24,943 bases of DNA from JAAZGD01 sp964383845 (GCA_964383845.1 CAYLIF010000024.1:1-24943); one strand, 5' to 3'; shown: positions 16,814-24,720, numbered from the stretch's first letter. Numbers and translations: made by a program. The notes: a model not told the origin generated them from the sequence alone.

Positions 16814-16837
16814 ATTCGTTCTAGGTAAAACAATTAA

Positions 16838-16873
16838 GTCGAAGCCCTCAACCTTTTGGTTGATGGCTTCGAC
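16838..16873 (+). other. Long intercistronic hairpin between dnaK and dnaJ
   Basis: GTCGAAGCC (16838-16846) pairs with GGCTTCGAC (16865-16873), and TCAACC pairs with GGTTGA around a TTTT loop, giving 15 base pairs with one C/T mismatch. No T-run follows, so it is not a standard terminator. It ends 20 bases before the dnaJ start and may set RNA stability, processing or the DnaK:DnaJ ratio (inference). Confidence 0.8.
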
Positions 16874-16893
16874 ATATTAAAGGAAGCGATAAT

Positions 16894-18054
16894 ATGGCAG
16901 ATAAAAGAGATTTATATGAAATTCTTGGACTAAAGAAAGGCGCTAGTGATGCAGAGATTAAAAGCGCTTTTAGAAAACTTGCAGTAAAATATCATCCAGA
17001 CAAAAACAAGGGAGATAAAAAGGCGGAGGATAAGTTCAAGGAAATAAATGAAGCATACGGAATACTTTCTGATGCTGAAAAGAAAAAGAAATATGATATG
17101 TTTGGACACGCAGGAGTAGACCCTAGCTATAATGCTGGAGGGTCTGGTTTTGGTGGCTTCAGTGGTGGTTTTGGAGGTGCTGGAGGTGCTGGCGGGTTCG
17201 AGGATATTTTTGATATGTTTGGAGGAATGTTTGGTGGAGGAACCTCTCAAAGAAGAACTAGAGGTGGTCCAATAAAGGGACGTGATCTTCAAAAATCTAT
17301 AACTATAACTTTTGAAGAAGCTGCATTTGGAGCGAAAAAACAAATGAAAATTTCAAAAGTTGTAGAATGTACTCAGTGTAAAGGTAGTGGGGCTAAAAAA
17401 GGAACAACTCCTAAAACTTGCCCTTCCTGTGATGGCAGAGGAGAGGTTAATACAGTTCAAAGAACACCTTTTGGACAATTTGCTAGCGTGAGCCCATGTC
17501 CAGACTGCGGAGGAAGTGGGAAAATTATTGATGATCCTTGTGAAGCTTGTAATGGAGCGGGGAAGGTCAAGAAAACAGTTACTATAACTGTGGATATTCC
17601 AGCAGGGGTAGACAACGATTCGGTGATAAACGTCCGTGGCCAAGGAGAACCAGGGCAAAATGGAGGTCCTAGCGGTAATTTATATGTGGTTATTAATATA
17701 AGACCTCACGAGTTATTTAAACGTAACGGCTTAGATTTGTTGTTGGAAATACCAATTACATTTGAGCAAGCGGCTTTAGGGGCTAGTATTGTAGTTCCTA
17801 CTTTGAAAGAAAAGGTTTCCTACAAAATACCTTCAGGAACCCAACATGGTACTACTTTCCGATTAAAAAACAAGGGAATTCAAGCTGGCAAATCAGGTAC
17901 TGGAGATCTTTATGTTAAGGTTAATCTTGAAGTCCCAACAAAGTTGGATAGCGCTCAAAAGAAGAGCATTGAAGATATGGCAAAAGCCATTGGTCCAGAA
18001 GCATATGCTAAAGGAACCACCTTCCGTGACTATTTAAAAAGAGTTTTCAAATAG
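16894..18054 (+). CDS. dnaJ: Chaperone DnaJ (Hsp40)
   Basis: DnaJ delivers substrates to DnaK and stimulates its ATPase. The full class I layout is present: J domain with His34-Pro35-Asp36, a Gly/Phe-rich linker (about 75-130), four zinc-binding CxxCxGxG repeats (CTQCKGSG, CPSCDGRG, CPDCGGSG, CEACNGAG) and the C-terminal substrate-binding domains. Length, 386 residues, is usual. AAAGGAAG precedes ATG 16894. It is the last of the four chaperone-system genes, with prmA 54 bases downstream. Confidence 0.97.
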   Translation: MADKRDLYEILGLKKGASDAEIKSAFRKLAVKYHPDKNKGDKKAEDKFKEINEAYGILSDAEKKKKYDMFGHAGVDPSYNAGGSGFGGFSGGFGGAGGAGGFEDIFDMFGGMFGGGTSQRRTRGGPIKGRDLQKSITITFEEAAFGAKKQMKISKVVECTQCKGSGAKKGTTPKTCPSCDGRGEVNTVQRTPFGQFASVSPCPDCGGSGKIIDDPCEACNGAGKVKKTVTITVDIPAGVDNDSVINVRGQGEPGQNGGPSGNLYVVINIRPHELFKRNGLDLLLEIPITFEQAALGASIVVPTLKEKVSYKIPSGTQHGTTFRLKNKGIQAGKSGTGDLYVKVNLEVPTKLDSAQKKSIEDMAKAIGPEAYAKGTTFRDYLKRVFK

Positions 18055-18108
18055 AACAATAGGTTTATTTTAAAATACCATTGGGATATAGGGAAGGAAA
18101 TAAGCTAG

Positions 18109-19074
18109 ATGAAGTTAATTGAGACAACTATATTTACTAGTAGTATGGGAGTAGAAGCAGTAACGGGCTGCCTATTAAATTTGGGTATTGAAGAAACTGT
18201 GGTGGAAGATCCTGCAGATGTTGAAGAGATTTTAGAAAAGAAAAATAGTTACGACTGGGATTTTGTCGACCCAAAAGTATTGGATTTAAAAGATGAAGAG
18301 GCTAAGGTAAGGGTGTACTTAGAGGAAAGTCCGGAAAATCGGAAACTAGTACAAAACATTAAGCTCAAAATCATGGAATTAAAGAGCAAAGAGCTTGAAG
18401 GATATTGGGATTGGAAAACTGATCTAGGCCGATTATACGTTGAAGTGAAAGAACTGGATAGCACGAACTGGGAAAATAATTGGAAAGAATTCTTTAAACC
18501 CAGAAAAATAACTCCTACATTTGTGGTTAAACCCAATTGGGAAGACTACCTACCACAGGAAGGGGAATTGCTTATAAGCATAGACCCACAAACTGCCTTT
18601 GGAACGGGAGGTCATGAGACTACCATACTTTGTATGAACATGTTGGAACGTTATAAACCTAAAGGGAAAGTGGTTTTAGACGTAGGGTCGGGATCAGGGA
18701 TTTTATCTATTGGAGCCGCTATGTTAGGCGCAAAAAAAGTTGTTGGAATGGATATAGATCCAGAAGCTGTGAGTGTTGCCCGAGAGAACATCAAGAATAA
18801 CGGTGTAGAAGAACTAGTAAAAATTTTTACTGGCGACTTTCATGATGGCTTTATAAAGGATGCAGATATAATAGTATCAAATTTAATGGCAGATTTAGTG
18901 AAAAGCTTGGGAAGGATTCTAAAGACTTATGATGAGAAGCCCTACCTATGGATTAGCAGTGGAATTCTAGTTTCGCAAAAAGAAGAAACAGAAAAAGCCC
19001 TTGAATCCATGGGGTTTTCTATTATAGAAAGCAAGGAGGAAGGCGAGTGGGCTGCCATCGCCGCAAAAAGATGA
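18109..19074 (+). CDS. prmA: Ribosomal protein L11 methyltransferase
   Basis: PrmA uses S-adenosylmethionine to trimethylate ribosomal protein L11. It has the N-terminal L11-recognition domain, the family block QTAFGTGGHETT (161-172), SAM motif I VLDVGSGSGILS (189-200), the acidic GMDID strand, and VSNLMADL in the catalytic position. Length, 321 residues, is a little over the usual roughly 300. GGAAGGAAA precedes ATG 18109. Its TGA overlaps the rsmE ATG as ATGA. It follows dnaJ in many Firmicutes and is probably read from the heat-shock operon. Confidence 0.94.
   Translation: MKLIETTIFTSSMGVEAVTGCLLNLGIEETVVEDPADVEEILEKKNSYDWDFVDPKVLDLKDEEAKVRVYLEESPENRKLVQNIKLKIMELKSKELEGYWDWKTDLGRLYVEVKELDSTNWENNWKEFFKPRKITPTFVVKPNWEDYLPQEGELLISIDPQTAFGTGGHETTILCMNMLERYKPKGKVVLDVGSGSGILSIGAAMLGAKKVVGMDIDPEAVSVARENIKNNGVEELVKIFTGDFHDGFIKDADIIVSNLMADLVKSLGRILKTYDEKPYLWISSGILVSQKEETEKALESMGFSIIESKEEGEWAAIAAKR
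19034..19049 (+). promoter_or_regulatory. Strong ribosome binding site and GTG inside the end of prmA
   Basis: AGGAGG (19034-19039) is seven bases before a GTG (19047) that is in frame with rsmE. Starting there adds eight residues (MGCHRRKK) before the family-like MNRFFVEG at 19071. By spacing, GTG is the better start; by homology, ATG 19071 is better. Confidence 0.5.
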
Positions 19075-19811
19075 ATAGATTTTTTGTAGAGGGAGACAAT
19101 ATCAAAGATGGTGTAATTATCATCACAGAGAAAGATGACGTACATCATATCTCAAAAGTGCTTAGGCTTAGGGAGAATGATTTGATTATTGTTAGCGATA
19201 ACAGAGAATTCGAGTATAAAGGTAGGATTCTAAGTGTTAACAATAGAGCTGTCGAAGTTGAGATACTTGAAAAAAAAGAATTTGAAAACGAGCCCAAATT
19301 AAAGATCACACTATTCCAAGGAATACCAAAGCAAGGAAAAATTGAAACCATTACCCAAAAGTGTACAGAACTAGGGATGGATACATTGGTGCCAGTTTTT
19401 ATGGAGAGAACCGTAGTGGTGGATAAAGGGGACTATTGGAAAAAAGTTATTAGATGTCAAATGATTGCAGAAGAAGCAGCAAAACAAAGTCAAAGAGGTA
19501 TTGTGCCTGAGATACGCCAGGCAACCACTTTAAAAGATATGCTTTCTCGACTACATCAGTATTCATTTGTTTTATTTCCTTATGAAGAAGAAAAAGAAAC
19601 TACAATAAAGGAAGCTCTAAAAAACATTCCGGCAGGAGCAAAAAATGTCGCCATTATAATAGGCCCTGAAGGGGGCTTTACAAAAGAAGAGGCAGTAGGA
19701 ATTATCCAAAATGGAGGAATTTCAGTTTCTTTAGGTAAAACCATTTTACGGACAGAAACTGCTGGTATTGTTGCTATAGCAATGACATTGTACGAACTGG
19801 AGATGGATTAA
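19071..19811 (+). CDS. rsmE: 16S rRNA (uracil(1498)-N(3))-methyltransferase
   Basis: RsmE methylates N3 of U1498 of 16S rRNA in the mature 30S subunit. The protein has an N-terminal PUA-like domain (MNRFFVEG...HHISKVLRL) and a C-terminal SPOUT knot with TLFQGIPKQGK, QKCTELGMD, IIGPEGGFT and the SAM-binding LGKTILRTETA. Length from ATG 19071 is 246 residues, normal for the family. ATG 19071 overlaps the prmA stop (ATGA) but lacks a close binding site; GTG 19047 is an alternative. It shares one base with mtaB (TAATG). Confidence 0.94.
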   Translation: MNRFFVEGDNIKDGVIIITEKDDVHHISKVLRLRENDLIIVSDNREFEYKGRILSVNNRAVEVEILEKKEFENEPKLKITLFQGIPKQGKIETITQKCTELGMDTLVPVFMERTVVVDKGDYWKKVIRCQMIAEEAAKQSQRGIVPEIRQATTLKDMLSRLHQYSFVLFPYEEEKETTIKEALKNIPAGAKNVAIIIGPEGGFTKEEAVGIIQNGGISVSLGKTILRTETAGIVAIAMTLYELEMD

Positions 19812-21163
19812 TGAAAGTGGCTTTTTACACCCTAGGGTGTAAAGTTAATCAATATGAAACCCAAGGCATTAGGGAAGACTTTTCCAAGGCAGGCTTTACT
19901 GAAGTAGAAGCTCACGAAGTTGCAGATGTCTACGTTGTAAATACTTGTACCGTAACTCATTTGGCTGATAGAAAATCACGGCAAACTATTAGAAAAATGA
20001 TACGACTTAATCCTGACGGCATTATTGCTGTTACTGGTTGTTATGCCCAAATAAACCCTGATGAAATAGGTGGTATATCTGGAGTGAAGTTGGTAATTGG
20101 AACCAATGAGAAGGGCAAAATATTAAGTGAGGTACTAAAAGCTTTAGATGATCCATCAGAAGAAACGGTATATAAAAGACTTGATTACGATGATATATGG
20201 GATTATGAAGAAACGGGTAGTATTGTCTCTATGGAATCCCGCACCCGGGCTTATGTAAAAGTTCAAGAAGGTTGTGATCGATTTTGCTCTTATTGTATAA
20301 TTCCTTATGCTCGTGGAGTAATTCGTAGCAGAAATCCCATTTCTATTAAAAAAGAAGTAGAGGATTTGTCGTCTAAGGGTTTCCAAGAAATTATTCTTAC
20401 TGGCATTAATACTGCTTTATATGGCAGAGAAAATGGATTTGCAGAGAAGCATCATAATGATTTTCAAACTCTTGGAATTAATAATAATATTGCTGGGATA
20501 GCACCCTTAATCGAAATGCTTGAAGCTATTTCAGGACAATTTCGAATTCGCCTTGGCTCCCTTGAACCAAATGTAGTAGATAGCTTAGATATTAAAGAGT
20601 TATCGGAATACAAACGATTGTGCCACCACCTTCATTTATCTCTTCAATCTGGAAGTGACAAAGTATTAAAAGATATGAATAGAAGATATTCGAGAAAAAG
20701 CTATCAGGACATTTTAGATGTTTTGCGAAAAATAGACCCAAATTATGGTGTGACAACTGATATTATTGTAGGATTCCCAGGAGAAACTGAAGAGGACTTT
20801 GAAGAAACATTGAAGTTGGTAGAAAAAGAAAATTTTTGCAAGATTCATATATTCCCATTTTCTTCAAGGCAAGGAACAAAGGCCGCAGAGATGGCGAAGC
20901 AAATTGAACATGGAGTTGTTAAAGAGCGAGTGGCGAGACTAGAAATAGCAGCTGATGACTCCCAAGATAGATTTCTTCAAAAAAACATTGGATATAGACG
21001 TCAAGTTTTGATTGAAGACTATGACTCTGAATGCCAAGAATATTCGGGGTACAGTGATAACTATATAAGGGTATTCATAAAAAGTGAGTTTGATATATTA
21101 AATCAAATGGTCTACCCCACTTTATTGAAAGTTTACAAAAACGGAATGATTGGTGTATTGTAA
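19811..21163 (+). CDS. mtaB: tRNA (N(6)-L-threonylcarbamoyladenosine(37)-C(2))-methylthiotransferase
   Basis: MtaB turns t6A37 into ms2t6A37 in ANN-decoding tRNAs using two iron-sulfur clusters. The N-terminal MTTase domain has Cys10, Cys46 and Cys77 (TLGCKVNQYE, NTCTVTH, VTGCYAQ); the radical-SAM motif is Cys155-x3-Cys159-x2-Cys162 (EGCDRFCSYC); a TRAM domain closes the protein. TLGCKVNQYE is typical of MtaB rather than MiaB. Length, 450 residues, is normal. The start overlaps rsmE's stop by one base. Confidence 0.94.
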   Translation: MKVAFYTLGCKVNQYETQGIREDFSKAGFTEVEAHEVADVYVVNTCTVTHLADRKSRQTIRKMIRLNPDGIIAVTGCYAQINPDEIGGISGVKLVIGTNEKGKILSEVLKALDDPSEETVYKRLDYDDIWDYEETGSIVSMESRTRAYVKVQEGCDRFCSYCIIPYARGVIRSRNPISIKKEVEDLSSKGFQEIILTGINTALYGRENGFAEKHHNDFQTLGINNNIAGIAPLIEMLEAISGQFRIRLGSLEPNVVDSLDIKELSEYKRLCHHLHLSLQSGSDKVLKDMNRRYSRKSYQDILDVLRKIDPNYGVTTDIIVGFPGETEEDFEETLKLVEKENFCKIHIFPFSSRQGTKAAEMAKQIEHGVVKERVARLEIAADDSQDRFLQKNIGYRRQVLIEDYDSECQEYSGYSDNYIRVFIKSEFDILNQMVYPTLLKVYKNGMIGVL

Positions 21164-21183
21164 ATATGAGAGGAGGCACTAGG

Positions 21184-21525
21184 ATGTCAGAATGTATTTT
21201 TTGTAAAATTGCCAACAAAGATATACCTGCCAAAGTAGTTTATGAGGATGAGAAAATCCTTGTTTTCCATGACTTGGAACCCCAAGCGCCAGTACATGTT
21301 TTGATGATAAGCAAAAAACATATTCCATCTTTAGATGAGATTAAGGAAGAAGATCAGGAACTTATGGGATATATGATGTTAAAAGTCAAAGACATAGCAA
21401 AACAATTGGAATTGGGAAATGGTTATCGATTAGTTGTCAACTGTGGTGAGGATGGACTACAAACTGTGCAACACATCCATTTTCACATTTTAGGACAAAG
21501 AAAAATGGGCTGGCCTCCAGGGTGA
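21184..21525 (+). CDS. HIT-family nucleotide-binding protein (HinT-like)
   Basis: The 113-residue protein has the histidine triad His97-x-His99-x-His101 (QHIHFHILGQ) and the N-terminal CIFCKI motif with paired cysteines found in HinT/PKCI-type members, which hydrolyse purine phosphoramidates. The start at ATG 21184 is set by GAGGAGG (21169-21175); an earlier in-frame ATG at 21166 overlaps that site and is unlikely. It follows mtaB by 20 bases, and a HIT gene between mtaB and rpsU is common in Clostridia. The natural substrate is not known. Confidence 0.92.
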   Translation: MSECIFCKIANKDIPAKVVYEDEKILVFHDLEPQAPVHVLMISKKHIPSLDEIKEEDQELMGYMMLKVKDIAKQLELGNGYRLVVNCGEDGLQTVQHIHFHILGQRKMGWPPG

Positions 21526-21543
21526 GTTAACACCGTAAAACCC

Positions 21544-21572
21544 TTGCACCTCTTCTGATTTTCTAGTATAAT
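21544..21572 (+). promoter_or_regulatory. Strong promoter of rpsU-yqeY
   Basis: TTGCAC (21544-21549) and a perfect TATAAT (21567-21572) are spaced by 17 bases. The predicted start near 21579 leaves a leader of about 60 bases that holds a small hairpin, ACTGG-TTTG-CCAGT (21597-21610), just before the ribosome binding site. Confidence 0.8.
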
Positions 21573-21639
21573 GTTGTTGTTATGAGATTAATTTAGACTG
21601 GTTTGCCAGTTCTTATAAGTCAGGAGGTGAGTTAGGAAC

Positions 21640-21819
21640 ATGGCACAAGTAATAGTAAGAGAAAATGAAGGCATTGAGAGTGCTCTTAAGAGATTTAAGA
21701 GATCATGCGCAAGAGATGGCGTGATGTCTGAACTTCGAAAGAGAGAACATTATGAAAAGCCCAGTGTAAGAAAAAAGAAAAAGTCCGAAGCTGCTAGAAA
21801 AAAAGCAAAAAAATTCTAG
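21640..21819 (+). CDS. rpsU: 30S ribosomal protein S21
   Basis: This 59-codon gene encodes a very basic protein beginning MAQVIVRENEGIESALKRFK, with SELRKREHYEKPSVRKK in the middle and a Lys/Arg-rich tail: the S21 pattern. S21 sits near the anti-Shine-Dalgarno end of 16S rRNA and helps initiation. AGGAGGTGA at 21622-21630 is a near-perfect binding site for ATG 21640. yqeY follows after 16 bases, as in other Firmicutes. Confidence 0.96.
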   Translation: MAQVIVRENEGIESALKRFKRSCARDGVMSELRKREHYEKPSVRKKKKSEAARKKAKKF

Positions 21820-21835
21820 ATATTGAGGTGAAGAA

Positions 21836-22282
21836 TTGACCTTAAAAGAAAAATTAATGGCTGATTATAAAATAGCCATGAAAGAAAAAGATGAAGTACG
21901 AAAAAATACAATTAGCCTAGCTCGAGCTGCAATTAAGCAGAAAGAGATAGACAACAGGGTAGAACTTGAAGAAAAAGACATTATACCTATTTTACAAAAA
22001 CAGGTAAAAATGAGAAAAGACGCCCTTGCTGATTTTGAAAAAGCAGGCAGAACAGATTTATTTGAATCTTATAACGCAGAAATCAAAGTGTTGGAAAAGT
22101 ATTTACCGGAGATGTTATCTTCAGACGCAATCTTAAAGATTGTTGAGAAAATTGCTTTAGAGCTTGGCATTGAAGGTGGTAAAGAAAATATAGGAAAATT
22201 GATGGGACCAGTTATGGCTGAAGTTAAAGGCCTTGCAGGTGGTAATGAAGTCAAAGATGCCATCCAGAAATTTTTAGGATAA
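21836..22282 (+). CDS. yqeY: YqeY/GatB-like domain protein
   Basis: The 148-residue helical protein belongs to the YqeY family, which resembles the tRNA-binding tail of GatB; it is thought to interact with tRNA, but its role is not settled. Family blocks include SLARAAIKQKEIDNR, a Lys-rich helix with QKQVKMRKDA, LEKYLPEMLS, and the ending KLMGPVMAEVKGLAGG. The start is TTG 21836, preceded by GAGGTGAA; the next ATG (21857) has no binding site. It is paired with rpsU, and its transcript ends at the hairpin at 22295. Confidence 0.92.
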   Translation: MTLKEKLMADYKIAMKEKDEVRKNTISLARAAIKQKEIDNRVELEEKDIIPILQKQVKMRKDALADFEKAGRTDLFESYNAEIKVLEKYLPEMLSSDAILKIVEKIALELGIEGGKENIGKLMGPVMAEVKGLAGGNEVKDAIQKFLG

Positions 22283-22294
22283 GGGAAAAGAATT

Positions 22295-22328
22295 AACGGT
22301 GCAACTTTTCGTCGTACCGTTTTATTTT
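22295..22328 (+). terminator. Rho-independent terminator after yqeY
   Basis: AACGGT pairs with ACCGTT, with further inner pairs (GC/GT region and AC/GT) around a TTTTC loop, and TTATTTT follows. It closes the rpsU-yqeY unit. Confidence 0.75.
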
Positions 22329-22364
22329 GTCATTATTTATCTTTTGAAAAAGAGGAGTATGTAG

Positions 22365-22985
22365 ATGGGAGTATTTCTGCAAGGTTTAACTATGGGAATC
22401 GCATATGTTGCTCCTATCGGCCTACAAAATCTGTTTGTAATCAACACGGCGCTTACACAAAGCAGAGGCAGGGTATATTTAACAGCTTTAATAGTTGTTT
22501 TCTTTGATATAACATTAGCCCTGGCATGTTTTTTCGGAATAGGTCTTTTAATAGAACGGTGGATGCTTCTTAGGATAGGTGTTTTATTTATTGGAAGTCT
22601 ATTAGTACTATGGATAGGAATAAATTTGATTCACACCAAGAGTACTTTAGATACCTCAAGCAATGTAAACGTTCCCATACTAAAAATGATTTGGTCAGCC
22701 TGCGTGGTTACATGGTTTAATCCCCAAGCAATAATAGATGGAACAATGATGTTAGGGGCATTTCGTGCAACATTAGATCCTTCGATTTCTCAATTTTTTA
22801 TTTTAGGAGTTGCTGTAGCATCAACCCTTTGGTTTTTGGGAGTATCTACTATCATTACCTTTTTTAGCGCTAAATTTACCACTAAAACTTTAAACAGGAT
22901 TAATATTATTTGTGGAGTAATTATTATTTTCTATGGAATCAGACTTTTTGTAGGATTCATTGTATTAATAAAATCCTATTTTTAA
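22365..22985 (+). CDS. LysE/ArgO-family amino-acid exporter
   Basis: The 206-residue protein is almost entirely hydrophobic, with about six membrane helices. It carries the LysE-family opening APIGLQNLFVINTALTQ (residues 16-32; family form P[IL]G.QN.FV) and the mid-protein block VTWFNPQAIIDGTMMLGA, which matches ArgO-type arginine exporters better than RhtB-type. Export of basic amino acids (arginine or lysine) is inferred from this; the substrate is not proven. AGAGGAG at 22350-22356 supports ATG 22365. It stands alone after the yqeY terminator, and I see no clear promoter in the 36-base gap. Confidence 0.86.
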   Translation: MGVFLQGLTMGIAYVAPIGLQNLFVINTALTQSRGRVYLTALIVVFFDITLALACFFGIGLLIERWMLLRIGVLFIGSLLVLWIGINLIHTKSTLDTSSNVNVPILKMIWSACVVTWFNPQAIIDGTMMLGAFRATLDPSISQFFILGVAVASTLWFLGVSTIITFFSAKFTTKTLNRINIICGVIIIFYGIRLFVGFIVLIKSYF

Positions 22986-23028
22986 AATGCTGACAGCTTG
23001 CTTATAGACAGCATTAAAGGCTTAATGG

Positions 23029-23056
23029 TTGCTATTTTTATAATAAGACCTATAAT
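23029..23056 (+). promoter_or_regulatory. Candidate promoter of the DUF134 gene
   Basis: TTGCTA (23029-23034) and a perfect TATAAT (23051-23056) have a 16-base spacer, with a predicted start near 23063, about 31 bases before the gene. Confidence 0.5.
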
Positions 23057-23093
23057 TAGTGGTAGATAGTATTAATTTAAAAGGAGGGATTTA

Positions 23094-23459
23094 ATGGCTA
23101 GGCCAAGAAAATGGAGAAGAGTCTGTAATTTACCGGAGAGTAATCGTTTTGGTCCTCTTAATCCCGGGAAAGAAGAGTTGCCAACTGTTACTATGACAGT
23201 GGACGAGTATGAAACAGTTCGTTGGATAGATTTAGAAGGGCTTACTCAAGAAGAATGTGCTTCTCAAATGAACATCGCTCGCACCACGGTTCAAGGAATA
23301 TATAATGATGCACGAAGAAAGTTAGCGGAATCATTAGTGGAAGGTAAAATCTTAATAATAACTGGTGGACAGTATCGACTTTGTGAGGAAAGCGAAGGGC
23401 CTTTTTGTGAAAGAAATTGCCATCAACAAAGAAGAAGAGGCCAGAGGCCTCTCGAATAA
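23094..23459 (+). CDS. DUF134 (UPF0251) family DNA-binding-like protein
   Basis: The start MARPRKWRRVCNLPE and the block VDEYETVRWIDLEGLTQEECA are the hallmark of the UPF0251/DUF134 family. Residues about 50-85 (LTQEECASQMNIARTTVQGIYNDARRKLAE) form a sigma-70 region 4-like helix-turn-helix, so DNA binding is likely. The tail holds Cys98, Cys105 and Cys109, which with Cys11 might bind a metal or respond to redox (inference). The family has no settled function; relatives are often found beside NifX/NifB-type iron-molybdenum cofactor-domain genes, but none is visible here. Length is 121 residues. AAAGGAGGGA precedes ATG 23094. Confidence 0.9.
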   Translation: MARPRKWRRVCNLPESNRFGPLNPGKEELPTVTMTVDEYETVRWIDLEGLTQEECASQMNIARTTVQGIYNDARRKLAESLVEGKILIITGGQYRLCEESEGPFCERNCHQQRRRGQRPLE

Positions 23460-23488
23460 TATAAATTTTTAATATAATAGGAGTTGCT

Positions 23489-24706
23489 TTATTCTCCTGC
23501 CGCAAATAGATTTTCAGAAAGAGTAAGCCCAGCAGAAGTGAGGGCTTCTTTTATTTGTCTAAGGTGATCATGATTCTTTGTTTCCATTGTAACCCTTAGG
23601 AAACATCCGTTTATCGCCGTATTTTCTCCACCTGGGTCATGATATACTTTAGTAACATTGGCTCCTAAATCTGCAATAATTGCAGAAACAAGTTTTAGCT
23701 GTCCTGGTTTATCCAAAAGTTCTATAGTAAGGTCAGTGAGCCTACCAGAGGTTAGCAAACCACGATGAATTACCCTTGAAAGGATATTTACATCTATATT
23801 ACCACCTGATAGAATTGCGCAAACTTTTTTACCTTCTATGGGAAGTTTTTTAAACATAGCAGCAGCAATAGAAACTGCTCCAGCACCTTCTGCTACCAAT
23901 TTCTGCTGCTCCATTAGTGTAAGGATAGCCGTTGCGATTTCATCATCTGAAACGGTAACTATATCGTCTACATATTGGTTACACATTTCATAGGTAATTT
24001 CTCCGGGCATTTTAACAGCAATTCCATCTGCGAATGTTGACACTTGGAAAAGACTACATCGGCCATGTTCATTAATTGAATTACACATACTTGCAGCACC
24101 AGCTGCTTGGACGCCATATATTTTACATTCAGGTTTGAGAGATTTAATTGCATAACCAATTCCCGATATTAAACCACCGCCTCCAATAGGTGCAATAATA
24201 GCTTCAATGTCAGGCATTTCTCTTAATATTTCCAGTGCAATGGTTCCTTGACCTGCTATAACATCTTCGTCATCAAATGGATGTATAAAGACTCCTCCTG
24301 TCTCCTTTTGGTATTCTACTGAAGATTGGTATGCATCGTCATAAACACCATCAATTAGTTGGATGTTTGCTCCGTAGCTACGAGTGGCCTCAACCTTTGA
24401 AATAGGAGCAGTACTTGGCAAAAATATTGTTGATTTAATTCCGTTTCTAGCCGCAGCTAAAGCTACTCCTTGTGCATGATTCCCTGCAGAACATGCAATC
24501 ACACCTTTTGATTTCTCCGAATCATTTAGGGTTGATATTTTAAAATATGACCCCCGAACTTTAAACGACCCGGTTAATTGAAGGTTTTCGGTTTTTAAAT
24601 ATAGATTATCTCCTGCAATTAAGTTATGGGCAGGGACAATTTCGGTTTCACGAATCACACCATTTAAGCTGTGTGCGGCTTGATATATGCGATCTAAAGT
24701 AAGAAT
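23489..24706 (-). CDS. ilvA: Threonine ammonia-lyase with C-terminal ACT domain (catabolic-type)
   Basis: The enzyme deaminates threonine to 2-oxobutanoate and ammonia with pyridoxal phosphate, feeding isoleucine synthesis or fermentation. PLP-fold-II marks are clear: the lysine in LTGSFKVRGS (Lys49), CSAGNHAQG, and the phosphate-binding GGGGLISG. An ACT domain (from about residue 330, LTIELLDKPGQL) suggests control by an amino acid. The single short ACT domain and roughly 405 residues fit the TdcB-like clostridial class more than E. coli IlvA, so the symbol could also be tdcB. No ATG, GTG or TTG is placed properly after the perfect AGGAGGTGA site; I place the start at ATT 24706 (ATT 24709 is also possible). 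It is convergent with the DUF134 gene, with only 29 bases between. Confidence 0.9.
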   Translation of the reverse strand: MLTLDRIYQAAHSLNGVIRETEIVPAHNLIAGDNLYLKTENLQLTGSFKVRGSYFKISTLNDSEKSKGVIACSAGNHAQGVALAAARNGIKSTIFLPSTAPISKVEATRSYGANIQLIDGVYDDAYQSSVEYQKETGGVFIHPFDDEDVIAGQGTIALEILREMPDIEAIIAPIGGGGLISGIGYAIKSLKPECKIYGVQAAGAASMCNSINEHGRCSLFQVSTFADGIAVKMPGEITYEMCNQYVDDIVTVSDDEIATAILTLMEQQKLVAEGAGAVSIAAAMFKKLPIEGKKVCAILSGGNIDVNILSRVIHRGLLTSGRLTDLTIELLDKPGQLKLVSAIIADLGANVTKVYHDPGGENTAINGCFLRVTMETKNHDHLRQIKEALTSAGLTLSENLFAAGE

Positions 24707-24711
24707 AATCT

Positions 24712-24720
24712 TCACCTCCT
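24712..24720 (-). promoter_or_regulatory. Perfect ribosome binding site setting a non-standard start for the threonine ammonia-lyase
   Basis: Reading leftward, AGGAGGTGA (24720-24712) is followed by AAG-ATT-ATT-CTT-ACT. The ATT codons at 24709 and 24706 lie 5 and 8 bases from AGGAGG. The only usual start codon nearby, GTG 24715, overlaps the site itself. Confidence 0.7.

Noticed and set aside
16930..17343. Long minus-strand open frame (137 codons) across dnaJ
   Set aside because: It is opposite the dnaJ J domain and Gly/Phe region, is rich in Ser, Phe and Lys with no domain, and is explained by codon bias of dnaJ.
22986..23015. Inverted repeat AATGCTG/CAGCATT after the LysE-type gene
   Set aside because: Only seven pairs with a 16-base loop and no T-run, so it is not a supported terminator; kept as a weak possibility.
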